Assembly (NCBI RefSeq): GCF_028330965.1 | Contig: NZ_JAQMUB010000080.1 | Span: 25,382-89,381, forward strand | Direction of reading: 5' to 3' | DNA: 64,000 nucleotides | Source of the DNA: Oscillatoria sp. CS-180 | GTDB taxonomy: Bacteria; Cyanobacteriota; Cyanobacteriia; Phormidesmidales; Phormidesmidaceae | In this document: in pieces, positions 45,819 to 55,212 of the stretch | How the letters are laid out: each line of letters opens with the position of its first letter | Numbering within the stretch: position 1 is the first letter of the stretch | Program-made: the position numbers and the translations under genes | Notes under the pieces: model-generated | Told to the model about the DNA's origin: nothing | Databases searched by the model: none | The model's input: only the letters and a program-made list of their open reading frames with translations

Positions 45819-46712
45819 ATGTTTGACGCAGTTTGTAAGATTCTAGTGGAAACATTCTCAGCCGATTTTGCAAATTGGCTGCTGGGCGAAGTGGTTAATC
45901 TCACAGAACTTAGTCCTTCAGAACTGCTGCTAGAACCCATTCGAGCAGATGTCGTGCTGCTGCAGTCAGAACGTCAAATTCTGCATCTTGAATTTCAAAC
46001 TCAACCCGATGCCACCATGCCCTTCCGGATGTTGGACTACTGGGTGCGCTTACATCGTCGTCTACCGGAGCGAGACATTCGTCAAACCGTTATTTATTTG
46101 CTGCCAACTCAATCATCTCTGGTTTATCAGACTCAATTTGAGTTAGCTAGCACTCATCACACCTTTGAGGTAATTCGTATTTGGGAACAACCTGCTGAGA
46201 TATTTTTAGCAGCGCCAGGATTATTACCTCTTGCCACACTCAGTTCCACAGAGGATCGTGAACGTATATTACGGCAAGTTGCTGAGCAAATTGAGCAGAT
46301 CGGCGATCGCCGCACTCAAAGTAACTTATCGGCATCAGCAGCGATTCTTGCAGGATTAGTATTAGAGAAGGGACTCATTCAGCAAATTTTGAGGAGAGAA
46401 CTGATGCGAGAATCTGTGATTTACCAAGACATCAGAGCTGAAGCTATGCAGGAAGGGCGACAAGAAGGGCGACAAGAAGGGCGACAAGAAGGGCGACAAG
46501 AAGGGCTGCAAGAAGGGCGACAAGAAGGAGAAACCTCAATCGTTCTACGCCAGTTGAATCGGCGCTTGGGAACCCTGCCTATGACTGTAGTCAAGCAGAT
46601 AGAAAACTTATCACTCGAACAGATTGAGTCTCTAGCGGAAGCTTTACTGGACTTTAACGAAGAACTCCAATTGGTTCAGTGGCTGGAGACTCTCCAACAA
46701 ACAAATGCCTAA
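45819..46712 (+). CDS. Rpn-type PD-(D/E)XK nuclease/transposase-like protein with DUF4351 C-terminus
   Basis: The 297-residue protein has an N-terminal nuclease-like domain. It reads MFDAVCKILVETFSADFANW, then RADVVLLQ, ILHLEFQTQPDA and RMLDYWVRLHRRLP, so the D...ExQ core is kept. The C-terminal DUF4351 region has LRQLNRRLGTLP and IESLAEALLDF. Between them lie six QEGR-type tetrapeptide repeats coded by a 12-base tandem repeat. Relatives (RpnA) are DNA nucleases that promote recombination, and the group is abundant and mobile in cyanobacteria. It sits between xseB and xseA on the opposite strand, a likely insertion. Confidence 0.88.
   Translation: MFDAVCKILVETFSADFANWLLGEVVNLTELSPSELLLEPIRADVVLLQSERQILHLEFQTQPDATMPFRMLDYWVRLHRRLPERDIRQTVIYLLPTQSSLVYQTQFELASTHHTFEVIRIWEQPAEIFLAAPGLLPLATLSSTEDRERILRQVAEQIEQIGDRRTQSNLSASAAILAGLVLEKGLIQQILRRELMRESVIYQDIRAEAMQEGRQEGRQEGRQEGRQEGLQEGRQEGETSIVLRQLNRRLGTLPMTVVKQIENLSLEQIESLAEALLDFNEELQLVQWLETLQQTNA
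46449..46530 (+). repeat. 12-bp tandem repeats inside the Rpn-type gene
   Basis: GAAGGGCGACAA is repeated about six times in a row (one unit has CTG for CGA), giving QEGRQEGR in the protein. The unit is a multiple of three, so copy-number change keeps the frame. This is a coding microsatellite-like tract, not a CRISPR. Confidence 0.9.
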
Positions 46713-46726
46713 TGAGAGAAACATTG

Positions 46727-47959
46727 TTACTCCTCAACAGTTTTTACTTTCGCGATTATTGCTCCCTCCGCCAGCCGGATGTGAAGGTTGTCTCCGACGC
46801 TCACCTGCTGATTAGAGTTGATGACGCGATCGCCCTCTGCTCGCACGACGGCATAGCCTCTTCTCAACACAGATTCTGGATCGAGGGTTTTCAGCGTTTG
46901 TGATAGATAACGGCAATGCTGCTGAGCAGTCTGTAATCGATGTTGTAGGATTTGCCGGATTTGCTGTTTTTGCCAAACTAAGCTTTGTTGTTCCTGACGT
47001 ATTTTTTGATTTAAATAAAGTTGTTCCAGCCGATGACGCAAGCTGGCACCGAACTGATGATGGACCTCCAAAGTTGACTGCAAGGTCGCTTTAAGTGCTT
47101 GCTTACGGATCTCTAGATCGTCCAAGAGATCTTCAATGTGAGGGACTACAGATTCAGCAGCAGCCGTTGGTGTGTGAGCACAAAAGTCTGCCGCCAAATC
47201 TGCCAAGGTTTCATCGCGCTCATGACCAATGCCGGTAACAACGGGAATAGGGCTGGTCGAAACGGCTCGAACAACTTGTTCAGTATCAAAGGCCTCCAAG
47301 TCTTCCCTTGCGCCTCCTCCTCTTGCCAAAATGAGGGCATCTGCCCGCGCATCCTTAGCGACTCGATTGAGGGCGATCGCGATTGAAGCAGGTGCCTGAT
47401 CACCCTGAACAACTGCGGGAGATAACAGCACCTTTAGTCCAGGCTGCCGCTGTCGCAAAGTTCGTTGGATATCTCCCCAGGCGGCAGCTTGAGCGGAAGT
47501 GACTACGGCAATTACCTGAGGATAGGCGGGTAAAGATCGCTTGATGTCGTTCTCAAAGAGACCTTCAGCTGCGAGACGCTGATAGAGTTGCTGGCGTCTC
47601 AGCGCTTGAATTCCAGCTCCAGCAGGAATGAGCTGTAAGGTGTTCAGCTGATATTGTCCCCGTGCTGTATACACCCGAACTTGGCCTAGGAGAAACACCT
47701 GTTCGCCTGCGATAGGAGGACTGGCTAGCTTAGACCGCTGCGATCGCCAAACCACAGCTTGAATCGAGACATTACTCTCTGTGTCCTGAAGTGTAAAAAA
47801 GATATGTCCATTGCGCTCATTAGCACTGGAAACTTCTCCCATCACCCAAACTCTGTAAAGCTGGGGATCTTGCTCCAGTAGCTCTTGAATATAGTCGGTA
47901 ACCCCAGCAACGCTCAATGCGTGTTCAGGAACCTCGATACGGATATGTGACTGAATCAT
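46727..47959 (-). CDS. xseA: Exodeoxyribonuclease VII large subunit
   Basis: The 410-residue protein has an OB-fold N-domain (LYRVWVMGEVSSANERNGHIFF) and then the catalytic core. Hallmarks are VVTSAQAAAWGDI, LILARGGGAREDLEAFD, PVVTGIGHERDETLADLAAD and HTPTAAAE. A coiled-coil region (about 275-350) and a C-terminal segment (RRGYAVVRAEG) follow. It forms exonuclease VII with XseB. I chose ATG 47959 (MIQSHIRIEVPEH), as the 12 residues before it are not family-like. It converges with the Rpn-type gene, 15 bases apart. Confidence 0.97.
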   Translation of the reverse strand: MIQSHIRIEVPEHALSVAGVTDYIQELLEQDPQLYRVWVMGEVSSANERNGHIFFTLQDTESNVSIQAVVWRSQRSKLASPPIAGEQVFLLGQVRVYTARGQYQLNTLQLIPAGAGIQALRRQQLYQRLAAEGLFENDIKRSLPAYPQVIAVVTSAQAAAWGDIQRTLRQRQPGLKVLLSPAVVQGDQAPASIAIALNRVAKDARADALILARGGGAREDLEAFDTEQVVRAVSTSPIPVVTGIGHERDETLADLAADFCAHTPTAAAESVVPHIEDLLDDLEIRKQALKATLQSTLEVHHQFGASLRHRLEQLYLNQKIRQEQQSLVWQKQQIRQILQHRLQTAQQHCRYLSQTLKTLDPESVLRRGYAVVRAEGDRVINSNQQVSVGDNLHIRLAEGAIIAKVKTVEE

Positions 47960-48063
47960 AGAGGGCAAGATGAGTAGAACTGAAGGTGATTTCAAGCTTC
48001 ACATGACTCGTCTTTAACCCAGGCTTGAAAAGGTTAGAGACTTATTAAATACGCTTAGAATTT

Positions 48064-48077
48064 AGTACATCTGTATG
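48064..48077 (+). promoter_or_regulatory. LexA-box-like site upstream of recA
   Basis: AGTACATCTGTATG fits the cyanobacterial LexA consensus as I remember it (RGTACNNNDGTWCB) at all but one position (T for the C of GTWC). It lies about 110 bases before the recA start, where a promoter is expected. LexA control of recA varies among cyanobacteria, so function is not certain. Confidence 0.45.
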
Positions 48078-48185
48078 TATGATAGAGAAGAAAAAATTTC
48101 AGATTTGTCGTTAGACTAAACTTTGGCTTTGTTGCAGTATCATCGCTGCAAACCATTATTGGCACTCGGCGACCTAAGGGACAGT

Positions 48186-49253
48186 ATGGCTAAGACTACC
48201 ACCGGTAACCCCGACAAGGAAAAAGCGTTGAGCATGGTGCTCAACCAGATTGAGCGCAACTTTGGGAAAGGCTCCATCATGAAGCTGGGGGATGCCAGCC
48301 GAATGAAGGTAGCAACCGTTCCCACCGGAGCATTGACGTTGGATATGGCTCTAGGTGGTGGACTGCCAAAAGGACGTGTAATTGAAATTTATGGCCCAGA
48401 GAGTTCAGGTAAGACAACCTTAGCCCTTCACGCGCTCGCTGAAGTTCAGAAACAGGGGGGGATAGCTGCGTTCGTGGATGCAGAGCACGCGCTTGATCCC
48501 GAATATTCTCAAGTGTTGGGCGTCAACATTGAAGATTTGCTTATTTCTCAGCCCGATACTGGAGAGGCCGCGTTAGAAATCGTTGACCAGTTGGTGCGAT
48601 CATCTGCAATTGACCTGGTGGTGGTGGACTCAGTTGCAGCTTTGGTTCCTCGGGCAGAAATTGAAGGTGAGATGGGTGACTCTCACGTTGGTTTGCAAGC
48701 GCGCCTGATGAGTCAAGCTTTGCGAAAGATTACGGGTAATATTGGTAAATCGGGCTGTACGGTCATCTTTCTCAATCAATTGCGATCAAAAATTGGTGTT
48801 ATGTATGGCAACCCGGAGACAACGACGGGAGGTAATGCTCTCAAGTTCTATTCCTCTGTGCGCTTAGATATTCGCAGAATTCAAACCTTAAAGAAGGGAA
48901 GCGAAGAGTATGGCATCCGGGCCAAGGTTAAGGTGGCTAAAAACAAAGTAGCTCCACCCTTCCGCATTGCAGAGTTCGATATCATCTTTGGCCGTGGCAT
49001 CTCAAGTCTGGGCTGTATTGTGGATTTGGCGGAGCAAAACGATATCATCGTTCGCAAGGGAGCCTGGTATAGCTACAACGGTGAAAACATTAGCCAAGGC
49101 CGCGACAACGCAATCAAACTGCTTGAAGAGAAGCCTGAATTGGCTTTGGAAATTGAGAATAAAGTTAAGCAAAAGCTCAATATTGGTGGTGCTGGCGAAC
49201 TGAATGGCAAGGCTGATGATGATCTTGATGATATGCCTGATGATGACGATTAA
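48186..49253 (+). CDS. recA: RecA recombinase
   Basis: The 355-residue RecA has Walker [11 protein letters not shown], Walker [11 protein letters not shown], loop L1 around [19 protein letters not shown], and L2 with [20 protein letters not shown]. An acidic tail ([12 protein letters not shown]) ends the protein. It coats single-stranded DNA, drives strand exchange and triggers LexA self-cleavage. I chose ATG 48186 ([17 protein letters not shown]), the family start; the frame is open 21 codons further upstream. It is a single gene with a possible LexA box in front. Confidence 0.99.
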   Translation: MAKTTTGNPDKEKALSMVLNQIERNFGKGSIMKLGDASRMKVATVPTGALTLDMALGGGLPKGRVIEIYGPESSGKTTLALHALAEVQKQGGIAAFVDAEHALDPEYSQVLGVNIEDLLISQPDTGEAALEIVDQLVRSSAIDLVVVDSVAALVPRAEIEGEMGDSHVGLQARLMSQALRKITGNIGKSGCTVIFLNQLRSKIGVMYGNPETTTGGNALKFYSSVRLDIRRIQTLKKGSEEYGIRAKVKVAKNKVAPPFRIAEFDIIFGRGISSLGCIVDLAEQNDIIVRKGAWYSYNGENISQGRDNAIKLLEEKPELALEIENKVKQKLNIGGAGELNGKADDDLDDMPDDDD

Positions 49254-49411
49254 AGACATCATCTGAAGGCTGCCAAGGAGACAAAGGCAGTAGGGAAGTT
49301 GAATCTGACGGGCAGGCTAGTACTGATAGCTGTCTGAAGCTAAGTACTCATAGCTGTAGCTGTTAGTGAACAAGGTCTAGGGAAGGCAGCTGCTGACAAT
49401 GTGCTGAACTG

Positions 49412-51127
49412 CTAGCCTCGGACACTTTGATAGCGATCGCGCCGAATATCTTCAAGAACAGTCTGAATCTCCTTGGTTTCTTCACCTAAGGTCCGTAGCA
49501 AGTGGGCTCCAAGTTCCATAGCGGCCTCAAATTCAGGCTGGACGACTTCCCGAGCACCCAGTTGAGTCAGCAGATCAATTTCTCCATACGTGTGAGATCG
49601 GGCAATGATGTCGAGCTGGGGTGCACGAGCTAGGGCTTGCTGCAATAGCAGACGGGTACTAATAGGATCGGGAAGGGCGATCGCCAGTGCTTTTGCTGTC
49701 GAGACATGGGTTTTCTCCAAAACCTGTTCCGCATCGGCATCTCCATAGATGAAGGGAATGTGGCGGCGGCGAAGTTTCTGAATTGCAGCTTCACTGTTTT
49801 CGATGACTAAGACTGTGTAGCCTCGATTCAGCAAAATGTTGACGATTACCTGTCCTACTCTGCCGTAGCCCGCTACGATAATGTGATCGGAGATATTGTC
49901 AGGCACGGACAGTAGCTGTGGCTCAGAAAGCTGATCCAGCCATCTTTTCAGATAGGGCACTCGTTTGAATTGGCGAGTCAAGAAAGGTGCACTGTTGATC
50001 CAAGCGGGGGTGAGAACTAGCGTAATGGCCGTTGTTCCCAGCAGCAGCAGATATTGCTGTTCCGTGATGATGCCTAGGCCAAAACCCTGAAGTGACAGGA
50101 CAAAGGAGAACTCGCCAATCTGATTGAGTCCTACGCTAACCAGCAGAGCCGTCTTGAAGGAGTAACCAAACCGCAAGATAATTGGCAAGATAACTAACGC
50201 TTTGCCAATCATCACCAAGCTCACTAATTCTAGAATTACGATCCAATTGTTGACCAGCACTTGGGGATCAATTAGCATCCCCACCGAGGCAAAAAACAGA
50301 CAGGCAAACGTATCTCGTAAAGGTAAAACTCGCCCTAAGGCCTGCTCAGAATAATCAACTTCGGCCACCATTAAGCCTGCAACAAAGGCCCCCATTTCAA
50401 TAGAAAGCCCCAGCATAGCGGTAGTCCAGGCAATGCCTAAACAGAGGGCAATGGTGGTGAGGAGAAATAGCTCTTGGCTCTCTGTCGCGGCAACAGTTCG
50501 CATTAATTTTGGAACAAACCAGCGTCCGACTACGATCGCTCCTGCCAAAAAAATGAAAAATTTGAAGATTGCGCCAGTCAGCATCAGCAGAAATGCATCT
50601 GGCTGATTCAAAGCTGGCAAAAAGGCCAGCATAAGGCCTAATGCTAAATCTTGGGCAATCAGTAAAGCCAACATTAGCTGCCCATGAAGCGCACCCGTCT
50701 CACCTCGCTCGGTCAAAATTTTGAGTACGACGGCAGTTGAAGACAAGGCCAGCACAAATCCCAAAAAAACGCCTTGCAGTGGAGAGGTTGCCCATCCTGT
50801 TAGGGAAGAAATTCCTAAAACAAGTAGGATCGTCGCCCCCATTTGCAGGAGACTGCCCTGGATCGCAATTTTCTGGACTCGCTTCAGTTCAGCTAGAGAA
50901 AACTCAACTCCTAAGGCAAACAGGAGAAAAGCAACCCCAATTTCGGCTAATTCTTCAATCTGCTCGACATCATTGAGTAATCCAAAGCCAGACGGGCCAA
51001 TTAATAAACCAGCAGCCAAGTAGCCCAGCAGTGCTGGTTGACGTAACCGATGAGCGATAAATCCACTAACTGCCGATGCCCCTAGTGCGATGGTTAGATC
51101 TAAAACAAACTGGTGTCCAGCAGCCAC
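49412..51127 (-). CDS. CPA2 cation/proton antiporter with TrkA-N domain (Kef type)
   Basis: The 571-residue membrane protein has about 12 helices (LLGYLAAGLLIGPSGFGLL, FLLFALGVEFSL, LALSSTAVVLKIL and LNQIGEFSFVLSLQG are typical of CPA2). A cytoplasmic TrkA-N domain starts at about residue 415 (HIIVAGYGRVGQVIVNILL) and ends at about 530, followed by a short tail. Such proteins exchange K+ or Na+ for protons, and the TrkA-N domain binds NAD(H) and senses state. Ion choice cannot be read here. It converges with recA. Confidence 0.95.
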   Translation of the reverse strand: MAAGHQFVLDLTIALGASAVSGFIAHRLRQPALLGYLAAGLLIGPSGFGLLNDVEQIEELAEIGVAFLLFALGVEFSLAELKRVQKIAIQGSLLQMGATILLVLGISSLTGWATSPLQGVFLGFVLALSSTAVVLKILTERGETGALHGQLMLALLIAQDLALGLMLAFLPALNQPDAFLLMLTGAIFKFFIFLAGAIVVGRWFVPKLMRTVAATESQELFLLTTIALCLGIAWTTAMLGLSIEMGAFVAGLMVAEVDYSEQALGRVLPLRDTFACLFFASVGMLIDPQVLVNNWIVILELVSLVMIGKALVILPIILRFGYSFKTALLVSVGLNQIGEFSFVLSLQGFGLGIITEQQYLLLLGTTAITLVLTPAWINSAPFLTRQFKRVPYLKRWLDQLSEPQLLSVPDNISDHIIVAGYGRVGQVIVNILLNRGYTVLVIENSEAAIQKLRRRHIPFIYGDADAEQVLEKTHVSTAKALAIALPDPISTRLLLQQALARAPQLDIIARSHTYGEIDLLTQLGAREVVQPEFEAAMELGAHLLRTLGEETKEIQTVLEDIRRDRYQSVRG

Positions 51128-51366
51128 TGTTGCTCCTAATCAAGAACGACGGTAAACAAAAAAGCGTAGTTGAAATGCCTAAGCTATCAAGTCAGTGCTC
51201 AATCTTTGTCATTTCATTTATAATCTCGTTTTGTAATCTCATTTATTAGAAGCGCTTTCGTTGTTCGAATCTTTAGCTGTTTGCATGTGACCGTTAGCGA
51301 TCGCTCCAATTCCGATTCAAGATTATCTGCTACGTACCTTACAAACCGTTTCGAAACCCTACATTT

Positions 51367-52668
51367 ATGAGAAAACTTTCGCAAGCAAACTCATTAAAAT
51401 ATCTCATTGCTTTAGAGATTCCTTTTATTGGATTCGCTATCGGTTTCGGTTTGTATTTAGGATTCCATCTATCTAGTGAAAGCAGGTTTTCAAAGATTCA
51501 GGAGCACGTTAATGTTTGCCAGGACAACTTCAAACCTTTGGCTTCTATAGAGAAGACTTTGACTGACTTCAGAAAACACTGTACAGGTGCGGTTAGTCGT
51601 CGCTTGCTCATCCATGAATCGTCCCAGTGGTCTCCTATTGTTCTTAGCGGATTGGATTTTCTAGAGAATGCTCACACCTATGATCAACTCAGATACAACG
51701 TTGAAGAGGACCCTCCCTTTCTGTTCAATTCAGATGATGTAAACGCTCCAGATCTTGAGCAAATAGTGAAATCTGTAGTCAGTTTGCTTGAAGCGCAGGG
51801 GTATCCAACGGAATCTGTTTCAGTTAGTTTAGTTGACTTAACAGGAGATTGCTGTGACTATGGCGAGTATCAAAGCCTAGAACGGCGGTATCCTGCTAGC
51901 ACCGTCAAACTCTTCTGGCTCGTGGCCCTTTACGGTTACTACGAAGCCGATATTCTACAGCCTGACGTCGGCTTACCTATCGGTGATGAGGCGCTGATGA
52001 CTCATTATTCAAATAATGGCGCTTCTAGTCGAGTCCTAGATCTCATAACCCAAACTCAATCAGGCGATAATTTAGACGAAGCTAACTTACTGAATTGGAT
52101 AGAAGCTCGAAATACGATCAACGACTATTTTGCTTTAGCAGGCTATTCCGATATCAACATTGCTCATAAAACTTTTCCCATTCCTGATTTGAATATGACA
52201 GAAAGAACGGGAAGAGACTTGCAGTTTGCAGATAGGGCCCAAAAGGAGGCTGGCAAAGCTATAGAAGGCCGTAATTATCTGACAACATTTGCTTTGGCTC
52301 GTTTACTGTATGAAATTGAGACGGGTCAAGCTATTTCAGCAGAGTATAGCGATCGCATTAAACAACATCTTCATCACAGTACAGATCCAGCGGTTTGGCA
52401 ATATGAAGACAATAATGCCATTGAGGGATTTTTTGGTGAATATTTGCCACCGGATGTTCGACTGTATACCAAGCTTGGTTTTACGTTCGACGATGGCCGT
52501 CAAGAAGCTGCAATTATCAGCTCTCCAGATGGCAAAACTAAGTTTATTCTCGTCGTGTTTGCTAACGACTCTGTCTACTCAGACGTTAACTCTAAAGTTT
52601 TTCCGGAAGTTGCTGAATACGTATACAACCAAATGCAGCTTCGTAGTTCAAAATTCGACAATAAATAG
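51367..52668 (+). CDS. Membrane-anchored serine hydrolase, class A beta-lactamase-like
   Basis: The 433-residue protein has an N-terminal helix (LEIPFIGFAIGFGLYLGF, about 17-35) and a periplasmic domain. The SxxK motif is S178-TVK in RYPASTVKLFW; SNN in HYSNNGASSRVL takes the SDN place; KLG in YTKLGFTFDDG takes the KTG place. This is the beta-lactamase2/PBP-like fold. The family includes lactamases and wall-linked peptidases; I see no proof of antibiotic hydrolysis, and similar genes are common in cyanobacteria. ATG 51367 starts a basic N-terminus before the helix. It converges with the small gene at 52687. Confidence 0.85.
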   Translation: MRKLSQANSLKYLIALEIPFIGFAIGFGLYLGFHLSSESRFSKIQEHVNVCQDNFKPLASIEKTLTDFRKHCTGAVSRRLLIHESSQWSPIVLSGLDFLENAHTYDQLRYNVEEDPPFLFNSDDVNAPDLEQIVKSVVSLLEAQGYPTESVSVSLVDLTGDCCDYGEYQSLERRYPASTVKLFWLVALYGYYEADILQPDVGLPIGDEALMTHYSNNGASSRVLDLITQTQSGDNLDEANLLNWIEARNTINDYFALAGYSDINIAHKTFPIPDLNMTERTGRDLQFADRAQKEAGKAIEGRNYLTTFALARLLYEIETGQAISAEYSDRIKQHLHHSTDPAVWQYEDNNAIEGFFGEYLPPDVRLYTKLGFTFDDGRQEAAIISSPDGKTKFILVVFANDSVYSDVNSKVFPEVAEYVYNQMQLRSSKFDNK

Positions 52669-52686
52669 GAGAAAGAGGATCGATAA

Positions 52687-52971
52687 TTACCGTTCGTCGT
52701 CGGGTAAATCTTCTGGTCCAATGTCTGGAAGAGGAGTATCCAAAAGATTTTTCTTAGAAGCTTTGAGCTGTTTCCACAAACCCTTAATTTCCTTATAGGC
52801 CTCCTCGCTGGTGATTTTCCCCCCTGTTTCAAGGTTGCAAATGTAGGAAATGCGCTGAGCAAATTCCTGCAAGTTTGCGTTGAAGGTCAGGTTAGGAAGC
52901 GATGGTTTGCCCCAATAAGTACTGCGAGGAAGTAAAAAATCGTCTTTATCTTGAGAAGATGTGTCTGCCAT
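52687..52971 (-). CDS. Conserved cyanobacterial small protein, unknown function
   Basis: The 94-residue soluble protein reads KDDFLLPRSTYWGKPSLP, then LTFNANLQEFAQRISYICN and ETGGKITSEEAYKEIKGLWK. I recall this pattern from many cyanobacterial genomes, always as a short protein without assigned function. The C-terminus is acidic and Pro-rich. GGAGCC precedes ATG 52971 (reading left). It is not in an operon with its neighbours. Confidence 0.82.
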   Translation of the reverse strand: MADTSSQDKDDFLLPRSTYWGKPSLPNLTFNANLQEFAQRISYICNLETGGKITSEEAYKEIKGLWKQLKASKKNLLDTPLPDIGPEDLPDDER

Positions 52972-53235
52972 ATAAGGCTCCGATAAATGAATAAATGCCT
53001 GAACTTGGCAACCCGTTTATCGCTAAACGAGAATTAACAGATTACCTATTTTATAGCTTTAGCCATCTTGTCCTAGCAGAACTGGCAATGACTATACCTG
53101 TAGCCCTTTAGCAACCATGAATCAGCCACAAACTTACGCTATGCTTAACGCAATGTCGAATATCTCTACCTTGTGGAAGAGAATCTAGAGCCTTACTCAA
53201 AATTTTATCGATGACGAGAGTTGAACGAATTCATA

Positions 53236-54024
53236 CTAAAGAATGAACTGATGCCCCTCTGAGTGCTGTGGATCATGGGCTGCGACGAACGTATCAAGTG
53301 TTTCGTCAGATTCTAGCCGTCCATCGACCAAATTAATAATTCGGTCGGCCACATCCAAAATTCGATTATCGTGAGTCACCATCAAAATGGTTCGGTTTTG
53401 TTCCTTGGCCAGCTTCTGCATCAGCGTCACTACGTCACGACCTGACTGTTTATCGAGTGCAGCAGTGGGTTCATCGGCCAGGATTAACGGGGGTTGATTA
53501 ACCAACGCTCGGGCGATCGCCACCCGCTGCTTTTGTCCGCCAGAGAGAGAACCCGGCTTGTAGTCCACTCGTTCACCCAGGCCAAGTTGCTCTAGGATAC
53601 TAATTGCACAGGCTCGCTTAGTGTCGAACTGCCGCGTCAGCTCTACTGCCATTTCCACATTTTGAGAAGCCGTCAGCGATTCAAACAGATTGTGCGCTTG
53701 AAAGATGAATCCAATATTGCGGCGAACTTCCACTAGTTTTCGGCCACTCAGCCCAACTAGCTCTCGCCCTAGTACTTGCAGGCTACCCTCGTGAATCGTT
53801 CGCAAAGCACCAATAAGGGTTAGCAAGGTGGTTTTACCCGACCCGGACGGTCCTGTCATGATCACGATTTGTCCGCTTGGCAAGTTCAAATTAATGTCAA
53901 ACAGCACCTGCTTACAGAGATCACCCGTGCCAAAGAAGTAGTTCAGATGACGAACCTGAACAGTCGGTGATGTCTCGTGTACAGCAGTATTCAAGACCTG
54001 ACTGGAGTTGGAGAAGGATGCCAT
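53236..54024 (-). CDS. devA: ABC exporter ATP-binding subunit (DevA-like)
   Basis: The 262-residue ATPase has Walker A GPSGSGKTTLLTL, signature LSGGQKQRVAIAR, Walker B LILADEPTAALD and the switch His in MVTHDNRILD. It matches the DevA/MacB-type cassette. Its ATG overlaps the stop of the second devC by one base (TAATG). With two DevC-like permeases and a DevB-like adaptor it should form an envelope-spanning exporter, probably with TolC. In Anabaena the DevBCA system exports heterocyst glycolipids; the cargo here is unknown. Confidence 0.94.
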   Translation of the reverse strand: MASFSNSSQVLNTAVHETSPTVQVRHLNYFFGTGDLCKQVLFDINLNLPSGQIVIMTGPSGSGKTTLLTLIGALRTIHEGSLQVLGRELVGLSGRKLVEVRRNIGFIFQAHNLFESLTASQNVEMAVELTRQFDTKRACAISILEQLGLGERVDYKPGSLSGGQKQRVAIARALVNQPPLILADEPTAALDKQSGRDVVTLMQKLAKEQNRTILMVTHDNRILDVADRIINLVDGRLESDETLDTFVAAHDPQHSEGHQFIL

Positions 54025-55205
54025 TAGCCAAAAACCTCTGCTGGATCAGCGGACTGAACTTTACGAACTGCGATCGCCCCTGAAATCAAACACATCACAA
54101 ACGTCAAAAGATAGATGTTTATAATTCGCTCAAGGGTCATTAAGAAAAAGAGTCCAGTGGCATTTCCAGCCCCAATGTAGAGCAAGCGGCTAATAATGAT
54201 TCCTGGAATAAACCCTAAGACTGACAAAATAATGGCCTCTTGAATGACTACCCCTAGCAAAAACCAGTTGGTGTAGCCCATTGCTTTCAGCGTTGCGTAC
54301 TCTGACCAGTGGTCTGCAACGTCTGTATAGAGAATCTGGTAAACCAGAATAATGCCCACAAAGAAGCTCATCACCGTCAGCAGGGAGAACACAAAGGCAA
54401 TATTGGTGTTTTCTCGCCAGTAAGTGCGTTCCTGATCCTCAAAGCTATTCTCTGGACCAGATCGTCGCATCACTTTGACATCATTGGGCAGAAAGGTGCC
54501 CAGCTGCTGTACTAAGTCATCAATATCGCTCCCTGGTTCCACTGTAATCAGTCCAATATCGACAGTAGAGAACGTCCGTTCATCTTCCTCCGGTCCTCGG
54601 TCGGCAAAATATCGCAAAAAGTTCTGGTCACTCATAATTAAATTGCCATTTCCTGACGCAAAGTCGGTCCCTAATTCAAAAGTGCCAACAATGCGAACTT
54701 CCCGATCTGCTAGCTCCGTGATAATTCCAGCTTCCCTAGGGCCAACTTCAGCTCGTGCCCGAGTATCAATCAAAGCGGTGTTTGGCAATCTGAGGGCATC
54801 CAAGTTCTCTTGAATGCCTTCGATGGTCAATGCCGAATCAGCCAAATTGAAAGCCAGTACTCGAACCGGTCGAGTTTTCCGAGTCACCGGATTTTTCCAG
54901 CGCACCTCACTGATGTAGAGGGGAAAGGCAGCTTGGACGCCGTCGAAGGCTTTTGCTTGATAAAGTCGGCGGCGGGCAAAGGGTTCCGGCACGAACATGT
55001 TGTTCTTCAAACGGTTGATGATCACGATGTCCGCGTTCAATCGGTCAATCAGCTGTATCTGACTGTCGTACAGTGCATTTTTGAATCCGGTGAAGAGAAA
55101 CATCAGCAGCACAGCAAACCCAACACCAGCTAGAGAGGTGGCGAATTTACGGCGATCGTGAATCAGATTAAGTAGGGCTAATGGGGTCCGTTTCCACCAA
55201 TACAT
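54024..55205 (-). CDS. devC: DevC-like ABC exporter permease (second copy)
   Basis: The 393-residue protein has the MacB/DevC layout: a short N-terminus (RTPLALLNLIHDRRKF), membrane helix (ATSLAGVGFAVLLMFLF), a large periplasmic domain (about 45-265), then three C-terminal helices with ATLKAMGYTNWFLLGVV. It shares its overall plan and many motifs with the gene immediately upstream (SDQNFxR, YQILYTD, KAMGY), so the pair arose by tandem duplication. Seven bases separate them. They may form a heterodimer. Confidence 0.93.
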   Translation of the reverse strand: MYWWKRTPLALLNLIHDRRKFATSLAGVGFAVLLMFLFTGFKNALYDSQIQLIDRLNADIVIINRLKNNMFVPEPFARRRLYQAKAFDGVQAAFPLYISEVRWKNPVTRKTRPVRVLAFNLADSALTIEGIQENLDALRLPNTALIDTRARAEVGPREAGIITELADREVRIVGTFELGTDFASGNGNLIMSDQNFLRYFADRGPEEDERTFSTVDIGLITVEPGSDIDDLVQQLGTFLPNDVKVMRRSGPENSFEDQERTYWRENTNIAFVFSLLTVMSFFVGIILVYQILYTDVADHWSEYATLKAMGYTNWFLLGVVIQEAIILSVLGFIPGIIISRLLYIGAGNATGLFFLMTLERIINIYLLTFVMCLISGAIAVRKVQSADPAEVFG

Positions 55206-55212
55206 GGGCGTT

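Noticed and set aside
46449..46530. Tandem repeats as a CRISPR array
   Set aside because: The units are 12 bp, contiguous without spacers, and in frame within a coding sequence.
51367..52668. Antibiotic-resistance beta-lactamase
   Set aside because: The motifs show only the serine beta-lactamase/PBP fold with SNN and KLG variants. No evidence supports lactam hydrolysis, and the gene looks native.
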